Below are positions 46,673-58,345 of a DNA stretch of 64,000 bases, one piece after another. Location of the stretch: assembly GCA_033398695.1 (NCBI GenBank), contig CM065803.1:101234001-101298000 (forward strand), given 5' to 3'. The translations under genes were made by a program, and so were the position numbers. The stretch's first letter is position 1. Every line of letters begins with the position of its first letter. The notes beneath the pieces are model-generated. The model was not told the origin of the DNA and searched no databases. It saw only the letters and a list, made by a program, of their open reading frames with translations. The stretch comes from Orobanche coerulescens (lineage: Eukaryota; Streptophyta; Magnoliopsida; Lamiales; Orobanchaceae).

Positions 46673-47046
46673 TAGAAGTATCCGGAGTTTTTCATATCTT
46701 AGTTTCGGGACGAAACTCTTTGTTAGAAGGAGAGAATGTAATACTTGTACCTTTTATTTTCCGGTTCATTTTGATATTGTGCTATTCTTGTTTTTTTGTC
46801 TCGGACCATTTCAGTTTGTTGGATATTTTCGTTGTATTGTTGATTTCTCGGACCGTTAGGTCGGCATGTCATATTACGGTTTTATCGTATTTACTCAGTT
46901 GTGGTTGCGTCGTCGAGTGACCAGGAACTTTCTGGCCATACCTGTGCAAAACGGCGATGAAAACGGCTAAGGATTTGCGCCGTGTTCTGCGCCATTTGTC
47001 AAATGGCGCTGCCGAGCGTTTGCGCCGGGTGTTCGCGCGTTTATCA
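46673..47046 (+). repeat. T0 3' end: hairpin, PPT and start of LTR
   Basis: A hairpin AGTTTCG-GGA-CGAAACT lies at 46701-46717. The purine tract AGAAGGAGAGAA precedes the LTR start TGTAATACTTG at 46737. Only about 310 bp of LTR remain before T3 begins at 47047. This stub contains repeated GCGCC and TTTGCGCC words. Confidence 0.75.
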
Positions 47047-47770
47047 TGTAACACCCCCAAAACTATATGGGAATATTACACGCCGTAGACCCCCGTTCAC
47101 AAGGTTCTACCAGGCTAAACATTACAGAACGACCAAATGCTTGCCCGACCAGGGTCAAATAATAAAATAATACAGGCCGTTAAGGTCACTCACACATGAA
47201 TACATAGACCGATGAGGTCACACAACTCAATTAACAGAACTGACTTTATACAACATTACCCACACATGGGTCGAAGCACAATACAGCGGAAGATTGAAAT
47301 CAACTCTGATAATACAACTTAACTCTACCAACTCTCAACTCTTGATTAGTATCATAGCTCGTCACTTCCTATGCCAATCCTGTGACTGCTCCCCGGAACC
47401 TGCATGTATCTGGACGTAAAAACAGACATCCACCCCCAATTACTCGGGGGTTAGTAAAACTCCACTGTTTTACTAGTGCAAGTATCAAATCATACGAAAT
47501 GTAATGAGCAAACATTAACCATGAATCAAATACAATAACCAAGTACCAAAAATATTCTCGGGAGGTTTTAACAAGGGAAAAATAAGCTATGAAGCATTCG
47601 AAAATAAGATCATCATCTCGGGGATTTTTAGAATTTCAAAACCTTTAAGACCTCAAGTCCTGATTCAGAAAACCTTTTCAAAAACCTTAGGGTTCAAACC
47701 CCAAATCCGATTCGTATTTCAGTAATTTACAGTACGAAAACATTTTCGAAACTTAGTTGATCAAAACATA

Positions 47771-48165
47771 TTCATGACTCCGTGATCTCTTGCTACGAGT
47801 CTCCATAGATTCGACAACCCGCACGGAAAGAAACAAACACATCAATCACAACAACTAGTCCTGACCCCGTGAACCAGTGTCACGTGTCACCGTAGGTTCC
47901 TCCAAACCCGCACGGTAGGAAATCACATAACAATCATAACAACCAGTCCTGACCCCGTGAACCTGTGTCACGTGTCACCGTAGGTTCCGTCGAACCCACA
48001 CGGTTGGACGTACTGTGTCCTGATCCAATGGACGTGTGCCACGAATCATCGTAGGCCTCGTCAGACCCACACGATTAGACCTCAGTACCACATATTAAGT
48101 TCTAATCCCATGGACCTGTGCCATGAACCCTCGTAGGCCCCGTCTAACCCACACGAGTGAACTTA
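47771..48165. repeat. Degenerate tandem repeat in T3 LTR
   Basis: About five units of roughly 75-95 bp share CCTGACCCCGTGAACC, CACGTGTCACCGTAGGTTCC and AACCCACACGG-like segments. It occupies the same LTR region as the GATCCAGCG repeats of T1 but has unrelated sequence. Confidence 0.7.
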
Positions 48166-49064
48166 GCATTCCAGCACACAACATTCACATTCACATCGCA
48201 CCAACACGCTCACAATCAATCAACCATCTTGTTTATTACAACTTCACACAACTAGCACATATAGCACGAAGTTAACATTACAACCAATACGAGCTTTACA
48301 CCACTAAACACACATAACACAATATTGTCATCCAAATCACTGATGAACACAATGCCACATAACTCACGATCAATACTTATAACATGATACACATCCAAGT
48401 GTACAATCGACCAACATATACATCTCCAGATTTATCACAACTAACCACAAATCATTCATTTCAACACGTAAGTCATATTCACAAGGTACAAAACGTATAA
48501 GTAAGATACTTGCCTCGATAGTCGGCACCCGAATATTCATACGAATACGGCACAACCCGAAAACCCCGAACACCTACAATTCTCCGAGAAATCCAACGGA
48601 AACACGATTACTACGAGAATAATAATTGAAAACCATGGAAAACACGATCAAGAATCGAAGGGAACCCTTTGAGACATTTAATCGGATATTAAATGTTCAA
48701 GGTTCCTTAGAACACCAAAAATCCCGATTGGGTTCCAACGAACTCGAAATACAGATATACAATCCGTAGAACATTCATACTAATACCCAATAACAACAAC
48801 CGATTCATCAAAATCGGACGAACAATGAAAATCAAGAAGGAAAACTCGAAAGTCAACCCTAGGAGATTTCAAGAAATTACCTCGATCCGACAAAGAACAA
48901 GGATTAGATGTTGTTATAATCGACACAAGCCTTCCAACAAATGAGGTTCTGTGATGCTCCCGATCAAAACCCTCAATTTCTATCGAAGGATCGCGAAAAA
49001 TGAAGAAAATTGTGGAAAATGGCCGAGTGACCCGGTGCCCAGGCCTTGAATAGCCGACCCCTAT

Positions 49065-49325
49065 CGAGAACTTATGGCCGTAACCGGCCATGGCTTTATG
49101 TCCGTAACCGGCCTTCTCAACCATTATGCCCAATTTGGCCGACATCCTTACGGCCGTTATCGGCACTCTATTACGTACATAATCGGCCTTACGGCCATAC
49201 CCGGCCACAACCTTACGGCCGTTATCGGCCAGTCCTTGCGAGTCACTGTCGAGCACTTACGGCCATAACCGTCCATGTCTTACGGCCGTTACAGGCACTA
49301 CACTGCGGCTATAACTCGGCCAGGC
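49065..49325. repeat. ACGGCCGT-type motif cluster in T3 LTR
   Basis: Many TTACGGCCGTTATCGGC-like words occur, with ACGGCCGT and ACCGGCC(A/T) cores. It occupies the position of the palindrome clusters of T1 and T2, but I do not see a clear TATA box beside it. Confidence 0.7.
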
Positions 49326-49762
49326 CCTGCGGTCGAGACTCGATCGTTCCGACAGCCCTGTTCGGCGTTCGACAACGTTTCAGTCACACTAACGCACCAG
49401 TTATGATTCAAAACAATAACGAGCAAATAACGAGACATATCATACTACATCACATGCACACATTATTCAAAGAAACACATGCAACAACAAGTCGCACCCG
49501 ACTAAAACGGTTATGCGATAGTAACAAAATAGAGTATCATGATAGAAGTCACTCCGACTCACACCAACAAGAAAATGTCCGACGTTAAACACAAACAATC
49601 CAAGATAATGGACAACGAAAATACCGGATATTACATTCTATCCCACTAAAAATAAGTTTCATCCCGAAACTTAAAATAAAACATCAGGGGAGGATACAAA
49701 CAAAACCAAAAAGTTAACGCAACAAATATCAATCTCTATACGAATTACAGCACAAATACATC

Positions 49763-50250
49763 ACATAACTATGTTACTGGGAACCGCTGGGCCCTCCGCG
49801 AGTAGGGGCGGAATCTCGGCTCCCGAACATCTCTACAACGGTCTCGCAGTGTACCGCCTGGTGTCCCACATGACCACATTTGAAACAGTTAACTTGCGGC
49901 GAGCGACAATTCTTCCGGGTATGGCCCACACGGCTATAATTAAAACATAACTTCACACCGCTCGTCTTACTCGGCTCGTGAGTAGGATTCTTAGACTGAT
50001 CAAATGAACGATGAGTTTTTCCAGAAGGACAATGCAAAGCAATAGGCTCACAAATCTCACTTCTCTGGCCTCTTGAAAAGTTACCCGAGGTCTTCTGTCT
50101 CTTACCTCCTGAGTTAGCCTCTGACATGGAAACAGCCATCTCGATGGCTAGAGCTCAGTCTTGATATTCTTTCAAGGTAGTACACATAAGCGGAGCCATA
50201 CTCTCACGGATATGGGGTTTCATGTGCATATTAAAATACCGGATCTTGTC
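49763..50250 (-). pseudogene. T3 gag fragment with zinc knuckles
   Basis: The minus strand encodes the end of Gag: MKPHIRESMAPLMC, then a stop near 50157, then MAVSMSEANSGGKRQKTSGN and two knuckles, CFNYSRVGHTRKNC (second Cys replaced by Tyr) and CFKCGHVGHQAVHC. It ends in a GGPSGSQ tail at 49774, where a stop is met. Protease and later domains are absent. Confidence 0.75.
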
Positions 50251-51639
50251 CGGATCTTGGACTCAGAAAGACTTGAGTGCCATAGATGAGATTATGATTT
50301 TAAGACGTTAGCGCCAAACTTTCTATCCATACAGACGACGAACCATTTGAAAAGGTGAAAGAAAGCTCGTTGATGTTCTTAGGCAAAATCTCAACCCGAA
50401 CTTATGGTAGAAATATCTTTAGATGAAATCCCCAACGAACTGTGGGATGCCCCTGAGGGCCATTTCGGGAATACTATTTCTTGAGTTGATCGTGCAGTGA
50501 GACGAAATCCACTTGCTTTAATATAACGAGTCAACAACTTCAATAAAGATATGATCCACCTTAATGTGCGTCTTATTTTTTTTCGTGTGTTAAAGAAACT
50601 CACAAAAGACGACATGATCCAGAAAAAACTTTCCTATTTTCCTACTTAAGCACTTATACTAGCGAATCAGTATAGGATGGAGTACGATTATGCCAGGCCT
50701 GCAGGGACGAAGCAAATTCCCGAGGCTAGTAATGGTAAAATGAAATGTGGAAATAACCCCGACGAATAGGGGACTGGACGTGCCACTTCCAAACCACACA
50801 GAATGAATTCGCATGGTCGAAACAGATGTGGTAGTGGCTTACATGGTCGTGGCCATAGAGGCTCTTCCAAAATGAGAAGAGACGACGCTCCTGGCTCCCA
50901 AGAAACAAGTTGACTTCTAATGTGAGATTGCTGCTATTAGTATACGAACTGCCATGCAAGCAAATATTTCACAGCCAGCTAGAAGATATATTGATATTCC
51001 GACGAATAGGAGACTCACTATATAAAGGAAGACGATCATGACATGACCCCAATGTCACTTTTACATTTACCGATGGCAGTATTGCACCAATCGTGCCAAA
51101 TTCATTAGACGCCCCTCCTCTATGACTACTTTTATCAGTATACGTTTTGATATTTCTCAGTAATGGTTTGATATATTTTGGTTTCGAACAAGATATTATT
51201 GTTGCTTACGTATACAAGTGATTGACTTTATTCAAAGTACCGAATATTGTTCCTATGCTTATGGTTCAGAGTTTTTATTACTTGTGTTCTCGTTTGATGA
51301 ATGAATCGAGGAACACTCGAGTGATAGGCTGATGGTTATAGCCTATAACGTATCAGTGACTAGGATGATTGGATCATCCCACTTCATCCAAGGACGCGGC
51401 ACCCCCGGTTCTTGGTGCCTAACGGCACAGTTTTACAGTCACCGACACTCTATATGCATTGAGAGTGACTAACACGAACCTTATAAAGCTTCAAGGATAT
51501 ACGTATCAATGACTTTCATGTTGAAACTTATTGTGAGAATGGAATAGAGTATCTCTATATCATCTCTAATGAATGCGGCCGAAAGTGCATCTTAGAGAAA
51601 CTTACGAGTCAATCAAGTGGACTGTACATGACTATGATT
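50251..51639. other. Unassigned decayed repeat sequence
   Basis: No convincing gene. A 26-bp-like stretch (TTGGACTCAG...CTTGAGTGCC) at about 50262 recurs at about 52478 in C3, so part may be another C3-family fragment. CGACGAATAGG occurs twice (50760 and 51001). CACTATATAAAGG at 51017-51029 looks like a TATA box. The part nearest 51640 probably belongs to the C3 gag/protease region but is too damaged to frame. Confidence 0.35.
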
Positions 51640-52517
51640 AGGATTGTTGAATCCTATGCACCTATAACAAACATTGGGACGTGACTCGTACAGGCTTTGG
51701 CATGAATGACTAGGGCATCCAGGTCGTGAAATGATGACCCACATTCTTAAGAATATGCACGGACATCATTTCTTACGCATGCAAAGTAGAAGCGGGCAAC
51801 GAACCCACATAACGAATTTTGTTGGTGTTCCTCAAGCTTCATTCAAAGCATCAGAAACATCCGCCTGTTTTACATGTTTGACCCTGTCGAATGCACATCG
51901 TTTCTTGTGCAAAGCCTGCACTTTAGCCAAAATAGGAGCGAGACCTTCATACGCTAAAGATGTGAAAATTACATTCTTGCATAGGATTGAAATAGATATT
52001 TGTGGATCGATTCAACTAGAGTGCACACCATTTAGATGTTTTATGGCTCTGGTTGACGTTTTGACATGCTGGTCACATGTCTCCCCCATTATCCACTAAA
52101 AATGCTGCTTTTGCAAAGTCTCTAGCACAGATTATCTATCTAAGGGCTCACCACCATGATCACCATCTTCGGTTTGTAAGACTTGATAATGCTGTAGAGT
52201 TCACATCTAAAGTACTTGATGATACTGCATATCTATCGGGAGCAACTTGAAGCATCCCATCCCCCACGAGCATACGTAAAATGGTCTCGTGGAGGCAACC
52301 ATCAAACGAATCAGATGGTAGCCCGGGCATTGGTTATGCACACCAATTTGCCTATTTCTATCTGGGGTTATGTAGTCTTGCATGCATCTTTACTTATTCG
52401 CTCATTTTAGACCCTCTGCTAACCAAACGATTTGTGCGTACCAGTTGGTAACTGGATAAGCCCTGATTTTTACATTTTGGACTCAGACGAGCTTGAGTGC
52501 CAATTACGTATATTTGG
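51640..52517 (+). pseudogene. C3 copia integrase region, part 1 (heavily decayed)
   Basis: The GAG-pre-integrase segment reads HPGREMMTHILKNMHGHHF-like sequence across a frameshift, then CKACTLAKIGARPSYAKD (zinc-finger and linker) near 51915-51970. The integrase core is traceable only across several frames, ending in LRIFG just before Y at 52518. Stops and shifts are frequent. The order and later RT place it in Ty1/copia. Confidence 0.7.
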
Positions 52518-53980
52518 TGTTGCTACCCAAAATATTATCCGGAGATAGATATTGCTGGAATGGATGGGATAGCAAACAAATGCAAGAGCACTTCCGTGAG
52601 AAAGATAAATGACACAAGATTTGCCGGGGTTGTTAGTCCCGGGCTTGAATGCTCTCGCGAGATATTATTAATACTAATATTCGGGGATACAAGTACTAAT
52701 GTAAGAATACAATTACAATGAGTGTAAAGATCCTTGTTATCTTAGCTAGTGAGCGTGTAGATTGCCGGAAGAACCAGATTTGATGCTCTGTGAGTTCTTG
52801 TAACAAAGGAGATGAACAGTCGCGGCGGTGAGGGATCGACCGTCTCTCACGGCGAGTATTTAGCTGGATGCTTGGGCTCTGGGCTTATGAATCCCTTGGA
52901 ATCTCTAGTGGAGACTTGTCGCTTCTGCCGATCGTCTTCTGGACGAGAGATTTAGAGAGAGAAGTCCTGAGGTGGATTCCGGTGAGATATCCGGGAGCTT
53001 GATGATATGTATGTTCTTCAGTATTTCCGTGAATGTATCGGAATGTGAGAGAATGAGTTCTGAGCGTAAGTCAGAATGAATTCGGAACCGTAGGTTGAGT
53101 GAATTCGGAACCGTAGGTTGAGTGAATTGGGAACCGTAGGTTGAGTGAATTGGGAACCGTAGGTTGAGTGAATTGGGAACCGTAGGTTGAGTGAATTGGG
53201 AACCGTAGGTTGAGTGAATTGGGAACCGTAGGTTGAGTGAATTGGGAACCGTAGGTTGAGTGAATTGGGAACCGTAGGTTGAGTGAATTGGGAACCGTAG
53301 GTTGAGTGAATTGGGAACCGTAGGTTGAGTGAATTGGGAACCGTAGGTTGAGTGAATTGGGAACCGTAGGTTGAGTGAATTGGGAACCTTTTTCCAGTAG
53401 GAGGAGGTTCTCTATTTATAGGGCTTGGATACGCCGGGCGATCGCCTTTTCTGAAATATAATAATCGGGCGATCGTCTCTTAGCACATGGGCCTGTCCCC
53501 TCAAAGTCTGCAGGAGTTGCTGGCGATCAACTATGCGGTCCAATGGGGAGCTTACACGCGTCCTGAGTCGCTGTCACGGATGGTCCCACTGACAACTTTC
53601 GGCGCGCATGCTGGTAGGTGAGGTAGGTGACAGGCTGTGGTCAAAGGTCTTGTCTGTCAGCAAAAGATCTTATCTGCTAGCGAAGATCTTGTCAGCGCCT
53701 TTGGTGGATCTGCACGTGGGTGCTTTTCTGAGATGCAGTCCTTGATGACTTTGACGGGCGATCGTCTCTACTCGGGGCGTAGGTCGATTGCCCTTAGCCG
53801 GTTTACTAGAGTAGATCGCCAGCTGCCAAAGGGCGATCGCCTTGGGCGACGATCGCTAGGTACCTGAAGGTGGTCTGATATCTTCGACTTGGCGAGCTAG
53901 CCATAGTTTGACTGGAGTTGACTTGGTCGCTCGGCCTTATAGTCGATCGCCTGTCGGGATGAATAAATCCTGACACAACA
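52518..53980 (-). repeat. Y 3' LTR
   Basis: It starts TGTTGCTACCC and ends GACACAACA. The TATA box (minus CTATAAATAG) is at 53412-53421. A 23-bp tandem array (53078-53388) lies just downstream of it on the minus strand, and GGCGATCG-type words lie upstream. Confidence 0.95.
53078..53388. repeat. 23-bp tandem repeat in Y 3' LTR
   Basis: Thirteen full copies plus a 12-bp partial copy of GAATTGGGAACCGTAGGTTGAGT. The first two read GAATTC in place of GAATTG. The same number of copies is present in the other LTR at 60578-60888. Confidence 0.95.
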
Positions 53981-54341
53981 ATTGCCCCCCAGCTCGCTCA
54001 TACGTTGGAAACGTGGGGTGAGGTGGCTTTCTTGGAGATCGCTGAAGTTTTGACGAGCGACTTTGCGTTTTATTGAACTGGCGATCGTCTTTGAGCTAAT
54101 ATATCCTGAGTTCGGACGACCTGGTTGGCCGCTGAACTGCGCGGGAAAAAGCAATGGGCGTTGAAAAGTCTCCGCGCACGTGTCGGGCTTCTATTGGAGG
54201 ATGCCAACGGTCATTAATGACTCCTCGGCTGACGCATCCTTGAAAAGACGCGTACGCGGGTCTCGAGGGGGTCAATTAATGCCGTCGTTTGAGATCCGAC
54301 CCCTGAGGTTTTCCCTTATTGCAAACGGGTCCCTGCCTTCT
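53981..54341. other. Y polypurine tract and 3' spacer
   Basis: The PPT, CTGGGGGGCAAT on the minus strand, is at 53981-53992. The rest has no supported gene and would hold the upstream promoter sequence of the antisense gene. Confidence 0.6.
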
Positions 54342-54351
54342 CCTATAAAAG
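54342..54351 (+). promoter_or_regulatory. TATA box of Y antisense gene
   Basis: CCTATAAAAG on the plus strand lies about 145 bp before the ATG at 54497 and is well placed for a short 5' UTR. It points opposite to the LTR promoter. Confidence 0.6.
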
Positions 54352-54496
54352 GGGCGCGGTGCTGCAGTTTTACTCACGCGTACTTTTTGGAGGAAGAAGG
54401 ACTTGCTGCCGAATTTTCTGAATATCTTAGTGCCGATCGTCGTTCGATTTCTCTTTAGGGTAAGAAAAATCCTTTTCTCCTTTTCTGTTTCTGAGA

Positions 54497-57130
54497 ATGG
54501 CCGGAACCTCATCATCGTGTGGAGCGGGAACCAGTTCTGCCGCCGGGACATCGACTGTCCGAGGAGAAACTTCTTCCGTCTTCCACCGGGAGGCGGCGGC
54601 TGAAGCTATTCGGGCCGGAATCGACCCTGCTGAAGTCGAGGCTTTATTCAATGAGGCCGATGTTGCTAAGGAGTCGGCCGCTGAAGAGAGACGATCGCAG
54701 ATCGAGAGAGATCTGGCGATCAGGGCTTACTGGGAGCAACATAGAGTTTTCGGTCGGGCCTATAGGGCTTTCGCAGAGATAATGGAGAGGTTGGCCGGTC
54801 CTACTCCGAGATTCGATTTCCGGGGATACTCGGTCGCCTATCCCTATGTGCTTCCCAAACGGTCGCAGTACCGTGCTGCACAGCGATCGTTGTGGTCGCT
54901 CGGTCAAATACGGAGTTCGACGACCAGGAGAGATCTGGCCATTTGGAGGACAAGATTCCATGTTCCTTCAAATGTGGACATGTTCGCGCCTGCGGAGAAT
55001 GAACGAGCCGACCAGCCTCCGATGGGTATGGTCGCTGTGAATGAGGCGATTATGGAGGCCGGGCTGCGCTTCCCTCTATCCTTTGCTGTCTCCCATATGT
55101 TGGCTGCTTGGAATGTGGCGCCACTTCAGCTGACGCCGAACGCCTGGCTCCAAATTATCTGCACCCTCACCCTTTTCGGCGGTCACCGCCTGTACCGCCT
55201 CCCATCGCCGTTGGAGATGAATCATTTGTTTAAATTGACGGCTCATAAAGGGTTGGTCGGCGGTTACCATATTCAAGGCCGATCTGGCCGGGTGATTCAT
55301 GGAGTCCCGAATAAGATGCGGGGCGATCAGACGAAGTGGTTCTGGGTCGCCGGCAAGTGGAGAGCTTCGGCGAGCGATAACCCTACGGGCGAGCTGGAGA
55401 TCCCCACTGAATTTCGGGAGAGGAATCCCGGTAAGGGTTTAGACTCTCCCTTCGTTTGGATGCGTTTTGGACTGATCTAATTTGATTTCGTTTTTGCAGG
55501 TTTTCATATTCCGGCGATCGAGGAGCTGCCTTTCGACTTTCTCGTTGTCTGGGAGCGGATAAGGAGCTTGTCGGACGACGACCTTGACGCCAATCAGATC
55601 AATAAGGAGAGTCGTTGGTTGTCAGCTCGACTATTCCGTTTCCCGAGACATCTCGCGGTGCCAGGTATGAGTTTATGCGACCTTCACTTTCTAGGCGATC
55701 GCCTTATTTGAGGACAGAATCTGATTGTTGATCGATTGTCTTTAACTGCAGAGGTTCGCTTTCCTCGCTTTTTGGAGCCTCCGACGGAGATCGCTATGTC
55801 GAACCTAGGAGTCTTAGGCCGTCTTCGCCATAAGAGGTCGACTCGGGTCCCACCCGTTGCGTTGCCTATAGTTCCGGAGGCGGAGCCTCGCGTGGAGCCG
55901 GAGCCTCGCGTGGAGCCGGTCGTGGTTGAGGAGGAAACTCCGGAGGAGGGGCTTCGAGCTAATCGCAAGAGGCCGAGGCCGGAGGAAACTTCGATTCCTG
56001 CCCCGAGCGATGAAGTGCCGATCGCCGCGCCTCCGATCACCATCGTTGCTCCGGAGAGCGAGCCGCCCTCTGCGGCTTTTATGCGGGAGATGGCGATCGC
56101 GGATGCTGAGACCCCTCGAGGGAAACCGTTTTTCGGTCGGGATCCCGAGAAGGCTGAGAGGTAGATAGCATTTTTGTGTTGAAAATTGCATCTGCGTAGG
56201 AGTTGTACTGACTTCGCTGTTTTGATGCAGGATCCGTCGCGCAGATCCGTCGCGCAGATCCGTCTTGCCCGCCGATGGTCATGGATTTCCTAGCGAGCCG
56301 ATCTCCTCGCCATTCCTGCGACATTCCTCCATACGTTAGCAAGGCTGCTTCTGCTCTGCCGAAGGCATGGACGACTGATCTGGATGTGATCGCTCGACAG
56401 CGATCGGCGAGTTCGATGCACGCTGTTCTCGCCTTTTCTCTTCAGACGGCGACCATGGCCGTCCAGGCTGCTCAGGAGTTTGAGGGGCGGCCCTCCACTA
56501 TTCGCCTGCAGGAGGATCTCGAGGCGGCTCGGAAAGAGAACGCCGAGTTTGCTGACAAGATCGCGGCGATGGAGAAGGACTCTCTGGAGGCGGCCAAGCG
56601 GGCGAGTCATGAGCTTGAGCTGGAGAAGAAGGAGACTGAGAAATATCGTATGGCGGTTGACCGATTTCGGGACCAGATGCAGAATGCCGTCCAGGCGCGG
56701 AACGTTGCTGAAGAGGAGGCTGATCAGCAAGCTGACGGAGGCGAGGGAAAAGATTGCTGCGAGGGAGGCCGAGCTCCAGGGGTCGCAACAGGCGATGGCG
56801 GAGCTGAAAGGAGAGGTTGAGGCGACCAAGGCCGATCCCTTCCAAAACTTGGAGTACGTCAGCGAGTTCGCCTACTATTTGGCATTCGCCGACTCGATCC
56901 GAGCGGCTAAGAAGGGAGGTTTGGAGGTCGGGCCTCTTGCCGATAACTTCAAGGCGTATGCGTTGGAGCATCCTCTCCATTCAGCTTTCTCCTTGCCGAT
57001 CTTGGATCTTGCGGACATCGGCGTGGATTTGAGCTGGTATCCGTCTCCGGCCAATCTTGCTCATCCCGACGCTCCGGAAGATGAGGGGACCGCGCCGAAT
57101 GCTGATGGCGAAGGCCAGGTAGGGGCCTGA
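54497..57130 (+). pseudogene. Y antisense gene: putative gypsy-type transposase family (PF04195-like), four exons
   Basis: Exon 1, 54497-55430, encodes a Ser/Gly-rich start and then the family's conserved core around residues 185-280 (GLRFPLSF, LTPNAWLQII, GGHRLYRLPS). Exons 2, 55500-55664, and 3, 55752-56160, follow introns 55431-55499 and 55665-55751, which have GT/AG ends and keep frame. Exon 4 begins near 56231. A 13-bp tandem duplication there (GATCCGTCGCGCA) breaks the frame, and a second shift near 56725 breaks the coiled-coil region. The last frame ends at 57130. Exon 4 is glutamate/lysine-rich with long heptads (56500-56820). Despite the family name I would not assume transposase activity; no catalytic motif is visible. 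The intact product would be about 800 residues. Confidence 0.75.
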
Positions 57131-58345
57131 GGCGCTTCATTTTTGACGTTTTAGCTTGCTTGCTTGTAGTTTTGTAGAACATAGGCCTTCGGGCGACCAT
57201 GTACTTTTGATCTTCTCAAGCAATGAACTGAATGTTTGATTATCTTCGATTACTTGAATGAATGGTTATTTTTGAGTCTTTGTTTGACTTTGTACAAATG
57301 TGTGAGGAGAGATCGTTGCGAGGGTAGTTCCAAATGAATTGATAAACTCATAAAGACAACTTTTTACAACAAACTCGATCGCTGCACTACATCTGAAAAA
57401 ATGACGATCTCCGTATGTGGTTGAATAGCGACGATCGTCGTGTAGGTAGTCCGCACTCTTATTGCCCCTTGTTTTTATTCACTTAGTGGAAGTAAGGGAT
57501 GAAAATAATTCCTTGAGTGAGCGGTCTTCAATTTTGTCGAATCCTCGGGGACGGTCGTCCATCTTGAGGAACCGTGCACGATCGCGGAGTTCGATGGACC
57601 GAATCCTTGATCATGTCTTGATGCGCGAAGACATTGAGTGTCTCGCGACTCACTTTATTATGAGGGTCCTCTGTTAGGCTGCGCCTCGCCTCGTATTTAA
57701 ACGAAGGGCGTGCGGTCTTGGTCTAGAGGAGTCCTTGCGCGGGGCAGCGTCGGATGAATCAACTCCACGCCCGCGGCTGGTTTAGCTCTGCTTCCACCTC
57801 GTCCAGCTATGGAGATGGCCGACCTCGACGGTGTACGTTGAGACGGGGGTTGTGGCACGTCTCATTGTCCGGGTTCACCATGTTAGATGATGAACCTTTG
57901 TGGGCGAGCGATCGTGTCCACTGATTAACTTTGGAGAGCCCTCAGACTACGCCGGCCTCGTATTTAAACGAAGGGCGGGCGATCTTGGCCCAAAGGGACC
58001 TTGCATGGCCTAAGCAGTCGGTTCCATCGACCACCAGGACCATGGCTGCACTCTTCCACCTTGGATCGTCATGCAGATGCCGACCTTCGACGGTGTACGT
58101 TGTGCGGGGGAGGCGATCTCGTGCCTTAGTCCATCATGTTAGATGGTGAACTGTAGATGGCGATCGAGTCCTCCAGTTTCTTAAATAAGGAGGGAGATCG
58201 GGGAGACTTCCGAGGTCTCCTTTTCTTGATTGAAACATGTAGGGACGGTCGCCGAGGCTGATCAAGGGGTCGGCTCATATGAGCTTTCCAGCCTGTTTTA
58301 TGTTTGACTCGGACGATCGTCTATAGAGATAGGTAGGGGCTTCGG
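57131..58345. repeat. Y internal non-coding block shared with X
   Basis: Between the antisense gene and gag there is no pol. About 57570-58170 is homologous to X 40619-41230, including the duplicated GCCTCGTATTTAAACGAAGG motif. The two genes are convergent here, so their ends and polyadenylation signals should lie in this block. Confidence 0.65.

Larger units (their letters stand above)
47047..49635 (-). repeat. T3 LTR
   Basis: It starts TGTAACACCCCC and ends GGATATTACA, 2.6 kb. The purine tract on its right (minus TAGTGGGATAGAA) makes it the 3' LTR. It carries a degenerate tandem array at 47771-48165 and an ACGGCCGT-type motif cluster at about 49065-49325. Confidence 0.8.
47047..50250 (-). 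mobile_element. T3: internally deleted Tekay-type element
   Basis: An LTR (47047-49635) is followed directly by the 3' end of an internal region (PPT, hairpin) and then, with no pol, a gag fragment (about 49763-50245). The sequence then changes to unrelated DNA. The 5' LTR is missing. Either a deletion joined the gag part to the 3' end, or this is a truncated non-autonomous derivative. Confidence 0.65.

Noticed and set aside
49046..49588. Plus-strand frame of 180 codons rich in Arg, Pro and Tyr
   Set aside because: Its repetitive composition comes from the ACGGCCGT motif cluster in the T3 LTR.
50391..50959. Minus-strand frames of 60-77 codons
   Set aside because: No family resemblance that I can defend; the region is decayed repeat sequence.
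53078..53388. Regular 23-bp direct repeats that might look like a CRISPR array
   Set aside because: The units are contiguous with no unique spacers, lie inside a plant LTR and recur in the partner LTR.
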